Below, one piece after another: positions 1 through 5,792 of a stretch of DNA of 8,234 nt. Position 1 is the first letter of the stretch; each line of letters opens with the position of its first letter. The position numbers and the translations under genes are program-made. Below the pieces are notes generated by a model. That model did no database searches, was not told where the DNA came from, and was given only the letters and a program-made list of their open reading frames with translations. Source of the stretch: Gemmatimonadota bacterium (lineage in GTDB: Bacteria; Gemmatimonadota; Gemmatimonadetes; Longimicrobiales; Longimicrobiaceae); assembly GCA_019348475.1 (NCBI GenBank), contig JAHWJJ010000191.1, forward strand, positions 1 to 8,234, written 5' to 3'.

Positions 1-1102
1 CGGTGATGCGCGCGCCGCTCATCCCCAGCGGGTGGCTCATGGCGATGGCGCCGCCGGATACGTTGGTGCGCTCCCGGTCCAGCCCCAGCTCCCTTTCCAC
101 CGCGCAGTACTGCGACGCGAACGCCTCGTTCACCTCCACCAGGTCCATCTGGCCCAGGTCCATCTCCGCGCGCTTGAGCGCCGCGCGCGAGGCCGGCGCC
201 GGGCCGATGCCCATGTGCTTGGGCTCCACCCCCGCGATCCCCCACGAGACCAGGCGGCCGATGGGCTGCAGGCCGTTGCGCCGCGCGTACGCCTCGCTGG
301 CGATCATCACCGCCGCGCCGCCGTCGCCGATCCCCGACGCGTTGCCGGCGGTCACCGTGCCGCCCTCCTTGAAGTACGGCTTCAGCTTGCCCAGCATCTC
401 CATCGTGGTCTCGGGCCGCATGTGCTCGTCGCAGGCGAACTGCGTCTCGCCCTTGCGGCTCTTGAGGGTGATGGGGGTGATCTCGGCGTCGAAGCGCTTC
501 TGCTCGCACGCCTGCGCCGCCAGCGTCTGCGAGCGGTGGGCGTATTCGTCCACCTCCTGGCGGGTGATGCCGTACTTGTCGGCCAGGTTCTCGGCCGTCA
601 CCGCCATGCTGCACCCGGCGAAGGTGTCGGTGAGCGCCTCCCACAGCAGGTCCTCGTAGAACTTGCCCCCGGGCCCCAGCCGCTGGTCGCCCCAGCGGGC
701 GCCGCGCACCACGTGGGGCGCCTGGCTCATGCTCTCCGTGCCGCCGCACAGCGCCACCTCGGCCTCGCCCAGCATGATCTCCATGGCGCCGCTCACGATG
801 GCCTGAAAGCCGCTGCCGCACAGGCGGTTCAGCGTGAGCGCCGGCGTGTCCAGGGGAAGCCCCGCCCGCAGGCCGATGTGGCGCGCCAGGTAGATGGCGT
901 CGGACGAGGTCTGCAGCGCGTTGCCGAAGACCACGTGCCCCACCTCTTCGGCGGGGAGGCCGCTGTCGGCCAGCGCGGCCTGCGCGGCGAACACGCCCAG
1001 GTCGGTGGCGGAAAAGTCCTTCAGCGACCCGCCGAAGGTGCCCATTCCCGTCCGCCTGGCGGAGAGGAAGACGACGTCCGTGTCCTTGCCCTGCGTAGCC
1101 AT
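1..1102 (-). CDS. Thiolase (acetyl-CoA C-acyltransferase), C-terminus cut by window edge
   Basis: Condenses two acyl-CoA units or cleaves 3-ketoacyl-CoA; a cytoplasmic enzyme of beta-oxidation, ketone-body or polymer-precursor metabolism. Reading from the ATG at 1102, 367 residues are visible. The nucleophilic Cys is C95 in NRLCGSG; GGTESMS follows, then VNEAFA (N325, E326) and the active-site His H357 in SHPLGMSG. Family members are about 390-400 residues, so roughly 30 residues, including the second active-site Cys of the C-terminal CxGGG motif, lie beyond position 1. The start is supported by AAGAGG at 1114-1119, 11 nt upstream, and by a promoter at 1158-1186. The motif before the His reads MSHPLGMSG rather than the common LGHPLGASG. 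The family is certain. Whether it is a biosynthetic (AtoB/PhaA-like) or degradative (FadA-like) enzyme cannot be decided here, so no symbol is given. Confidence 0.95.
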   Translation of the reverse strand, partial: MATQGKDTDVVFLSARRTGMGTFGGSLKDFSATDLGVFAAQAALADSGLPAEEVGHVVFGNALQTSSDAIYLARHIGLRAGLPLDTPALTLNRLCGSGFQAIVSGAMEIMLGEAEVALCGGTESMSQAPHVVRGARWGDQRLGPGGKFYEDLLWEALTDTFAGCSMAVTAENLADKYGITRQEVDEYAHRSQTLAAQACEQKRFDAEITPITLKSRKGETQFACDEHMRPETTMEMLGKLKPYFKEGGTVTAGNASGIGDGGAAVMIASEAYARRNGLQPIGRLVSWGIAGVEPKHMGIGPAPASRAALKRAEMDLGQMDLVEVNEAFASQYCAVERELGLDRERTNVSGGAIAMSHPLGMSGARIT

Positions 1103-1113
1103 ATCGCGATCGA

Positions 1114-1119
1114 CCTCTT
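1114..1119 (-). promoter_or_regulatory. Ribosome binding site of the thiolase gene
   Basis: The minus strand reads AAGAGG, 11 nt before the ATG at 1102. The spacing is slightly long, but it is the only purine-rich Shine-Dalgarno-like stretch near this start. Confidence 0.5.
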
Positions 1120-1157
1120 GCGTCGGTTGATGATGGGGGCGGATGGGGAAACGGGGC

Positions 1158-1186
1158 AGAATATCCGCCGGAGATCGTTTGGTCAA
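1158..1186 (-). promoter_or_regulatory. Sigma70-type promoter of the thiolase gene
   Basis: On the minus strand a -35 box TTGACC (1186-1181) is separated by exactly 17 nt from a -10 box TATTCT (1163-1158). Both boxes are close to consensus and stand out in very GC-rich surroundings. The expected transcription start near 1151 gives a leader of about 50 nt before the ATG at 1102. Seen directly in the sequence; activity is inferred. Confidence 0.65.
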
Positions 1187-1382
1187 GCGGACTTCCGCCG
1201 CATTGGCGATGAGCGGGATTCAGGGTGGGCGGAGTGTCGTGCCGCGCCGGCGGAGCATTCCGGCGCTGGAACCCGGCGTCCGTCTCTGCCCGCGAGCGGC
1301 GCCGGCCCTGCCGGGCGAGTCCGCGGGGTGAGACAGACCACGAGCAGGGGGGAAGCAGATTCGTAGATTCCTCGGTCCGCGC

Positions 1383-1410
1383 CGGAATGCCTGCACGGGG
1401 ACGCATTCCG
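1383..1410. promoter_or_regulatory. Inverted repeat, possible operator
   Basis: CGGAATGC at 1383-1390 and GCATTCCG at 1403-1410 are perfect 8-bp inverted arms separated by 12 nt. A third copy of the half site GCATTCCG lies at 1255-1262. The position between two divergent promoters suits an operator, but no regulator can be named. It could also be a chance palindrome. Confidence 0.3.
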
Positions 1411-1527
1411 CGGCGCCTCCCTGGATGACAGATCGTTTCCAGGGGACGCCGCACGGGCGAGTGTGCTCTCGCCCAGGAGCCGGGCGAGGATGCCACGGCT
1501 CCCGCCCCGCCGCCGTCTTCATTGTTC

Positions 1528-1557
1528 TTACAACTCGCTGCCGCGCCGGAACTTATG
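1528..1557 (+). promoter_or_regulatory. Weak candidate promoter for the ftsH-like gene
   Basis: TTACAA at 1528-1533 and CTTATG at 1552-1557 are separated by 18 nt. Neither box matches consensus well, but this is the most A/T-rich stretch upstream of the gene. The inferred leader would be about 95 nt. Confidence 0.25.
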
Positions 1558-1658
1558 CGCGCGCTACGCGTATCTCTCAGGCAGCGCTGGCGATCACGGC
1601 ATCCTGCCGCCGGGCGCGTCCCGGGCCGGCGTTTCTCTCGCTATTTCGCAGTCCCAGC

Positions 1659-3608
1659 ATGTCACTTCCACTCTCCGACCGACCCGCTCCGCGGGCCCAG
1701 GCGCCTGCCGCGCCACAGAGCGGCGTCGCCACCGGCAAGCCGCTTCCGGACCGCAAGCTGGACGGCCTGCTCACGCCGCGCGCGGTGCGCATCGGCATCG
1801 TCGCGCTGGCGGTGCTTGCGCTGGCCGCCGGCGTGTGGGCGTGGATGGCCGCGGGGACGCAGACCCCCCGCATCGCGTACAGCGAACTGCTCTCCGCCGT
1901 CCGCGAGCGGCGAGTGGAGTCGCTGGTGGTGCGGCCCGGCGACGTGGTGCTGGGCGAGTGGGCCGGCGCCGCGGGTGACGCCAACGGCGCGGACCCGGAC
2001 TTCGTCGTCAGCTACCCGCTCCGGGACGTGGACGGGCTGGCGGCGCGCGCGGAGGCCGCGGGGGTCACGCTGACGCTGCAAAGCGCGCCCGGGCGAACCA
2101 CGCCGCGCGGCGTGCTGAGCATCCTCATCCAGCTGGCCCTCCTCGTGGGAGTGGGCTGGTTCCTGTTCCGCCACTTCCGCAACGGCAACGGCGAAAACGA
2201 GCTGGGCGGCACCGGCGCCAGCGACGTGACCTTCGACGACGTGGCGGGAACGCAGGGCGCGGCCGAGGAGCTGCGCGAGATGGTGGACTTTCTGCGCGCG
2301 CCCGAGCGGTTCGCCGCGCTGGGGGCCCGCATCCCCAAGGGCGCGCTGCTGGTGGGGCCGCCGGGAACGGGAAAGACGCTGCTGGCGCGCGCCGTCGCCG
2401 GCGAGGCGGGGGTGCCGTTCTTTTCCATCTCCGGCTCCGAGGTGACGGGTTTCCTCGTCGGAATGGGCGCGCACCGGCTGAAGACGCTCTTCAAGCGGGC
2501 GCGCAAAAAGGGCGGCGTGATCTTCATCGACGAGATCGACGCGCTGGGCGGCAAGCGCGGGCGCAACCGGTCGCACAACGAGGACGACCGCACGCTCAAC
2601 CAGCTGCTGGTGGAGATGGACGGCTTCGACCCGCTGGACGGCGTGGTGGTGATCGCCGCCACCAACCGCCCGGACGACCTGGACGAGGCGCTGCGGCGTC
2701 CGGGCCGCTTCGACCGCACGGTGAACGTGTCGCCGCCCACCTCCGGCGGCCGCGAAGAGATCCTGCGGCTGCACGTGGAGCGGCGCGGCATTCCGCTGCA
2801 CGAGGAAGTGGACCTGGCGCGGCTGGCCCGCCTCACCCCCGGCAGCACGGGCGCGGAGCTGGCCAACCTGCTGAACGAGGCCGCCATCAACGCCGCCCGC
2901 ACCGGCGAGCCGGCGGTGCGCTGGGAGCACCTGGACGCGGCGCGCGACCGCATGCTGCTGGGCAAGGAGCGCCAGGGCTTTCGCGCGCTGGACACCGAGC
3001 GCGCCACGGTGGCGTACCACGAGGCGGGGCACGCGCTGGTGGGGGTGCTCTGCGCGCCGGAGGACGGGCTGCACAAGGTCACCATCCAGCCCCGCGGCCA
3101 GGCGATGGGGGTCGCCTACTTCTCCCCCAGCGACGACCGCTACCTGTACCGGCGCAGCTACCTGGAGGCGCTGATCATGAAGGGGCTGGCCGGGCGCGCG
3201 GCCGAGGAGCTGGTGTTCGGCCCCGGGGCCATCACCAGCGGCGCGCAGAGCGACCTGCAGCAGGTGAACGGCATCGCCCGCAAGATGGTGTACCAGCTGG
3301 GGATGGGCGACGACACGGGGCTGCTGATCCACGACGGCGAGATGGGGAGCCTGAGCCCCGAGGCGCACGCGCGGATGGACCGCGAGGTGCAGGGGATCCT
3401 CGCCCGACTGTACGCCCGCACCCGCGAAGTCGTCGCCGACAACCGCGAGGCGCTGGCGGCGCTGGCGCTGGCGCTTCTGGACCGCGAGACGGTGGAGGGT
3501 GACGAGGCGGTGGTCATCATGGACGAGGCGGGGATGACGCGCCCCGCCTGGCTGGACGAGGCGCTCACGGCCCCGCTGATCCCCGGCGAGCCCGCCGCGG
3601 CGGCGTGA
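1659..3608 (+). CDS. ftsH: FtsH-family membrane AAA+ zinc protease, divergent paralog
   Basis: ATP-dependent protease anchored in the inner membrane that extracts and degrades membrane and regulatory proteins, normally as a hexamer. The 649 residues match the usual FtsH length. Order: membrane span about 44-65, small extracytoplasmic domain about 66-150, second span about 151-170, AAA+ module with Walker A GPPGTGKT (233-240), Walker B VIFIDE (287-292) and arginine-finger region RPGRFDR (347-353), then an M41 peptidase with HEAGH (H454, E455, H458) and third zinc ligand D532, 74 residues after H458. The central pore motif is unusual: it reads FLVGMG (265-270), where the usual aromatic position is L266. 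The start at 1659 was chosen because upstream in-frame residues look non-coding; no clear Shine-Dalgarno precedes it. The C-terminal tail after about 625 is short and Ala-rich. Probably a second FtsH beside a canonical copy elsewhere (inference). Confidence 0.95.
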   Translation: MSLPLSDRPAPRAQAPAAPQSGVATGKPLPDRKLDGLLTPRAVRIGIVALAVLALAAGVWAWMAAGTQTPRIAYSELLSAVRERRVESLVVRPGDVVLGEWAGAAGDANGADPDFVVSYPLRDVDGLAARAEAAGVTLTLQSAPGRTTPRGVLSILIQLALLVGVGWFLFRHFRNGNGENELGGTGASDVTFDDVAGTQGAAEELREMVDFLRAPERFAALGARIPKGALLVGPPGTGKTLLARAVAGEAGVPFFSISGSEVTGFLVGMGAHRLKTLFKRARKKGGVIFIDEIDALGGKRGRNRSHNEDDRTLNQLLVEMDGFDPLDGVVVIAATNRPDDLDEALRRPGRFDRTVNVSPPTSGGREEILRLHVERRGIPLHEEVDLARLARLTPGSTGAELANLLNEAAINAARTGEPAVRWEHLDAARDRMLLGKERQGFRALDTERATVAYHEAGHALVGVLCAPEDGLHKVTIQPRGQAMGVAYFSPSDDRYLYRRSYLEALIMKGLAGRAAEELVFGPGAITSGAQSDLQQVNGIARKMVYQLGMGDDTGLLIHDGEMGSLSPEAHARMDREVQGILARLYARTREVVADNREALAALALALLDRETVEGDEAVVIMDEAGMTRPAWLDEALTAPLIPGEPAAAA

Positions 3609-3637
3609 CGGCAGGCGGATAACCCAGGATGGGCAGA

Positions 3638-3672
3638 AGCGGCCCGGGCGGATTCACTCCGCCCGGGCCGCT
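3638..3672. terminator. Perfect 15-bp hairpin between convergent genes
   Basis: The arms 3638-3652 and 3658-3672 are exact reverse complements (15 bp, very GC-rich) with a 5-nt loop, TTCAC. It lies 30 nt after the ftsH stop and 54 nt beyond the end of the opposing LOR gene, so it could serve both. No U-tract follows on either strand, so it is either a U-less terminator or an RNA-end-stabilising structure. Confidence 0.65.
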
Positions 3673-3725
3673 GTCGTGCTGCTGCCGTGGGTGGCACGGG
3701 CGGAGATCAGCCGCCCGGCCCGGCG

Positions 3726-4247
3726 TCACTTCCCCCCGTCGGGGTCGTGCGCCATCTCGTCCAGCGCGACGACGGTGCCCAGGATCAGCCCCTCGTCCTC
3801 GCCGGGCTCGATCTCGATGCCGTAGGTATCCGTGAGGGCGAACCAGCGCTTGGACACGCGCGCCACGGTGCGCCCGCCGCGGCGGATCTCGTATTCGTGG
3901 TCCAGCAGGTCGCCCTTTACGCTCAGGTCTTCGCCGCTCGCCACGTCCACGCTGAAGCGGTCGCGGAAGGGCGCGATCAGCGCCTTCTTCACGGTGGCGA
4001 CGGTCTCGCCGCCGCGCAGGATCTTCATGCTGTCGCGGATGGCGATCTTCTTTTCGCGGATGGTCGCCACTTCCCTCCCCTGCATGTCGGTGAGCTCGAA
4101 GGTTTCGCGGATCCGCATCACCTTGCCGTCCACCTTGAACGCCGGCCGCCCCTCCGCATCCGCGATGGTGAAGTCCTCGCCCAGCGAGATCAGCTTCTGC
4201 CGCATCCTGTACCGTGCCATCGTCCCCATCCCGGTTTCGCGTTTCAT
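3726..4247 (-). CDS. LURP-one-related (LOR, tubby-like fold) protein
   Basis: A 173-residue cytoplasmic protein of the LURP-one-related/DUF567 family (YxjI-like), a tubby-type beta barrel around a central helix. The biochemical role in bacteria is not established; tubby-like folds in eukaryotes bind phosphoinositides. Family signs: YRMRQKLISLGEDFTI (13-28), GRPAFKVDGK (33-42), repeated ATIREKK/ATVKKAL strand patterns (61-90), and a C-terminal TYGIEI...ALDEM segment (141-165). The start at 4247 is preceded by GGAG at 7-nt spacing, supplied by the octamer array that directly abuts the gene. Family members more often begin at the equivalent of the internal Met at 4220 (MARYRM), which has a weaker G-rich upstream stretch. 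Either start keeps the whole domain. It converges on the ftsH-like gene and diverges from the sensor-like gene at 4415. Confidence 0.85.
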   Translation of the reverse strand: MKRETGMGTMARYRMRQKLISLGEDFTIADAEGRPAFKVDGKVMRIRETFELTDMQGREVATIREKKIAIRDSMKILRGGETVATVKKALIAPFRDRFSVDVASGEDLSVKGDLLDHEYEIRRGGRTVARVSKRWFALTDTYGIEIEPGEDEGLILGTVVALDEMAHDPDGGK

Positions 4248-4284
4248 CCCATCACTCCATCACTCCATCACTCCATCACTCCAT
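4248..4284. repeat. Tandem octamer array (CACTCCAT)4 abutting the LOR start codon
   Basis: Four perfect 8-bp units, CACTCCAT, fill 4253-4284, with a partial unit at 4248-4252. On the minus strand the unit reads ATGGAGTG and contains GGAG. The last unit therefore places a Shine-Dalgarno sequence 7 nt before the LOR ATG at 4247. The same octamer occurs at 5778-5790 and 7893-7908. Confidence 0.9.
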
Positions 4285-4414
4285 GATGAAGGTCGGCAAG
4301 CACCGCGCCGGATCGCCACGCACCCGAGAAGGGCGGCGCAGAGTATGCAGCGGGGTCCGCGCGGCGCCGGTCCACCGACGCTCACGTCGCGACATTCCTC
4401 CCAATCCACGCCCG

Positions 4415-5224
4415 ATGAGCTTCTCGATCACGCAGTTCGGCCTGAAGGAGATGCTCCGCTGCGGGCTGGACCTGCGCAGACAAACCGCGGAGGCGGCTAC
4501 GCTGGAGGAGCTGGCGCAGGACGTGGTGCGCTACTTCTACGACAACTGCCGCACGCCGGACGGCGACCGCGAGTGCGTGCTGGCGCGCTTCTACAAGACG
4601 CACGCGTACGGCGACTTGCCGGATGATCTGCAGGCGTTCGCGCGCGGCGCGCTTGCCGACCAGGCGCCCACGCCGCAGATGCAGTGTCTTACGCTGCTGG
4701 GCACCGCGGGCGACAAGCCGGGGTGGAACGCGCGCCAGGCCTCGCAGGGCCACCAGGCCATCCCCCTGCCCAGCGTCCAGATGGTGGAGCAGGCGCCGAT
4801 GATCGCGGAGCTCATCCGAGCGATGGGGATGGACGTGCGCGCCGTGGTGACGCCGCACCCGGAGCTGATCCAGGGGATGGAGGGGAAGACGTTCAACGTG
4901 TTCTTTGTCCCCCAGGCGGCGGGGAGCGCGTACATCCCGGCGCAGGACTTCGTCCGCGAGTACGGCGTGCGCTCGGTGCTGGGCTTTGGCGGGGTGCTGG
5001 TGAGGGGGGAGTTCTACGCCGTGGTCCTCTTTACCCGCGTCTCCATTCCGGCCGAAAGCGCCGACCGCTTTCGCAACGTGGCGCTGGACCTGAAGCTCGC
5101 CATCTCGTCCGCGGGGATGGACACCACCTTCGGCACCCCCTCCGCCGTGGCCGCTGAGGCCGCTGAGGCCGAGGACGCCGAGGCCGAGGACCCCGCCGAG
5201 TCCGCCGGAGCGGCCGCGGACTGA
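4415..5224 (+). CDS. Stand-alone sensor-like (GAF-like) conserved hypothetical protein
   Basis: A 269-residue soluble protein, no signal peptide or membrane span. From memory it resembles an N-terminal sensor region seen ahead of PAS, histidine-kinase or phosphatase modules in other bacteria; I cannot name a Pfam entry. Visible segments: a helical N-terminus (about 5-45), a core beginning CLTLLGTAGDKPGWN (91-105), the conserved-looking GHQAIPLPS (112-120) and PMIAELI (128-134), NVFFVPQAAGSAYIPAQDFV (161-180), and glycine-rich strands YGVRSVLGFGGVL (183-195) then FYAVVLFTRVSIP (200-212). The tail (about 244-269) is a low-complexity Ala/Glu/Asp stretch built on near-tandem 9-bp DNA repeats at 5150-5185. 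No kinase, phosphatase or DNA-binding domain is attached, so any output would need a partner protein. The start at 4415 is where the conserved-looking sequence begins; no clear Shine-Dalgarno is visible. Confidence 0.8.
   Translation: MSFSITQFGLKEMLRCGLDLRRQTAEAATLEELAQDVVRYFYDNCRTPDGDRECVLARFYKTHAYGDLPDDLQAFARGALADQAPTPQMQCLTLLGTAGDKPGWNARQASQGHQAIPLPSVQMVEQAPMIAELIRAMGMDVRAVVTPHPELIQGMEGKTFNVFFVPQAAGSAYIPAQDFVREYGVRSVLGFGGVLVRGEFYAVVLFTRVSIPAESADRFRNVALDLKLAISSAGMDTTFGTPSAVAAEAAEAEDAEAEDPAESAGAAAD
5150..5185 (+). repeat. Near-tandem 9-bp coding repeats in the acidic tail
   Basis: Two exact copies of GCCGCTGAG (5150-5158, 5159-5167) are followed by the related units GCCGAGGAC and GCCGAGGCC. 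They encode the Ala/Glu/Asp tail of the sensor-like protein and keep frame because the unit is 9 bp. Confidence 0.7.
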
Positions 5225-5362
5225 GCGGCACGCGCCCGCGCCGGGAAAATCCGCGGCTGAGCCGCCGAGCGTGCGGGGGCTTGTGCAACAGGCGTGGAGG
5301 ATGGAGATTGCCGCCCGACCAACCGCGACGAGCCGCCGCCGCTACCGACCGAGAGATTGAAG

Positions 5363-5500
5363 ATGGGATATCGCGACGATCCTGAAGCCCGCTCCACGCT
5401 GCACGCCGCTTTCACCGGGCTGGCGTTCGCGCTGGTGTTCCTGGCGGTCGTGGCCGGGATCTCGTTCTACTGGGCCGCGTACCTCAGCGGCGGCCACTGA
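5363..5500 (+). CDS. Small single-span membrane protein
   Basis: A 45-residue ORF, not recognised as a named family. It has a charged N-terminus (MGYRDDPEARS), then one strongly hydrophobic segment at about residues 15-38, then a short polar end with a C-terminal His (SGGH). The length and composition resemble small membrane subunits or regulators, but no function can be assigned. The start at 5363 was chosen because the upstream in-frame extension to 5294 is Pro/Arg-rich and unlike the rest, and GAGAG lies about 8 nt before the ATG. It lies 138 nt after the sensor-like gene and is followed by a strong hairpin at 5527-5564, which supports it being transcribed. Confidence 0.6.
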   Translation: MGYRDDPEARSTLHAAFTGLAFALVFLAVVAGISFYWAAYLSGGH

Positions 5501-5526
5501 TCGGCCGCTGCTCCGCGAGAACGCAG

Positions 5527-5564
5527 GCGAGCCCGGACGCGCGATCATGCGCGTCCGGGCTCGC
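5527..5564 (+). terminator. Perfect 16-bp hairpin after the small membrane ORF
   Basis: The arms 5527-5542 and 5549-5564 are exact reverse complements (16 bp) with a 6-nt loop, GATCAT, 26 nt after the stop at 5500. Only a weak T-containing run follows (TCCGTTGG), so it is a terminator-like hairpin without a real U-tract. Confidence 0.65.
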
Positions 5565-5595
5565 TCCGTTGGTGCCGTGGGCGTCGGTGCCGCTG

Positions 5596-5785
5596 GCCGG
5601 GGCGGCTAAAGCCGCGTGCTGGAACTGCGATAAGCCCCGTCTCCGCTCGCTACGCTCGCGGAACGGGGCTTCACCTGCTCCCCCGGGCAGCGGCCGTGGC
5701 GAGTGGCGAATCTGGCGCGGCGGCACGAGGTTTCGCGGCCCGCCCCGGACGGATCCGGAAGGGGCCGCGGTACACCCATCACTCC
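5596..5785 (+). repeat. Dispersed ~190-bp element, copy 1
   Basis: The inverted partner is at 7901-8089. The core 5596-5682 matches copy 2 at 83 of 87 positions: 20 identical, a 10-nt variable stretch, then 57 identical. Beyond that, 5683-5708 matches about 17 of 26, and 5733-5785 matches 34 of 53 without gaps, ending in the octamer ATCACTCC. It contains a small hairpin (GCGGCT 5602-5607 with AGCCGC 5610-5615) and a larger one (5632-5640 with 5663-5671, plus 5642-5646 with 5658-5662). The octamer end stops just short of the M1 peptidase stop codon at 5793-5795. No gene is encoded; the open frames through it are incidental. Confidence 0.85.
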
Positions 5786-5790
5786 ATCAC
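5778..5790. repeat. Short octamer run (ATCACTCC, 1.6 units) at the M1 3' end
   Basis: ATCACTCC followed by ATCAC lies 2 nt beyond the M1 stop codon and forms the inner end of copy 1. It is the same unit as at 4248-4284 and 7893-7908. Confidence 0.7.
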
Positions 5791-5792
5791 GG

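Larger units (their letters stand above)
1187..1658. other. Divergent intergenic region between thiolase and ftsH
   Basis: About 470 bases without a convincing gene. Open frames here encode Arg/Gly/Pro-rich shadows with no recognisable family. It holds an 8-bp inverted repeat at 1383-1410, a GGGCGAG/CTCGCCC/GGGCGAG set at 1455-1488 that could form two alternative hairpins, and a relatively A/T-rich patch at 1519-1557 that may hold the ftsH promoter. Confidence 0.6.

Noticed and set aside
32..1366. Plus-strand open frame opposite the thiolase
   Set aside because: Antisense to a thiolase with all visible active-site motifs; no domain or ribosome site.
1425..1658. N-terminal extension of the ftsH-like protein to the ATG at 1425
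   Set aside because: The 78 extra residues are Arg/Ala/Pro-rich without family similarity, while the Met at 1659 gives the standard FtsH length and topology.
1662..3368. Long minus-strand open frame opposite the ftsH-like gene
   Set aside because: It is antisense to an intact AAA+/M41 protease and has a low-complexity His/Gln/Val-rich translation.
4214..4414. N-terminal extension of the sensor-like protein to 4214
   Set aside because: The extension reads through the octamer array and the start of the divergent LOR gene; conserved-looking sequence begins at 4415.
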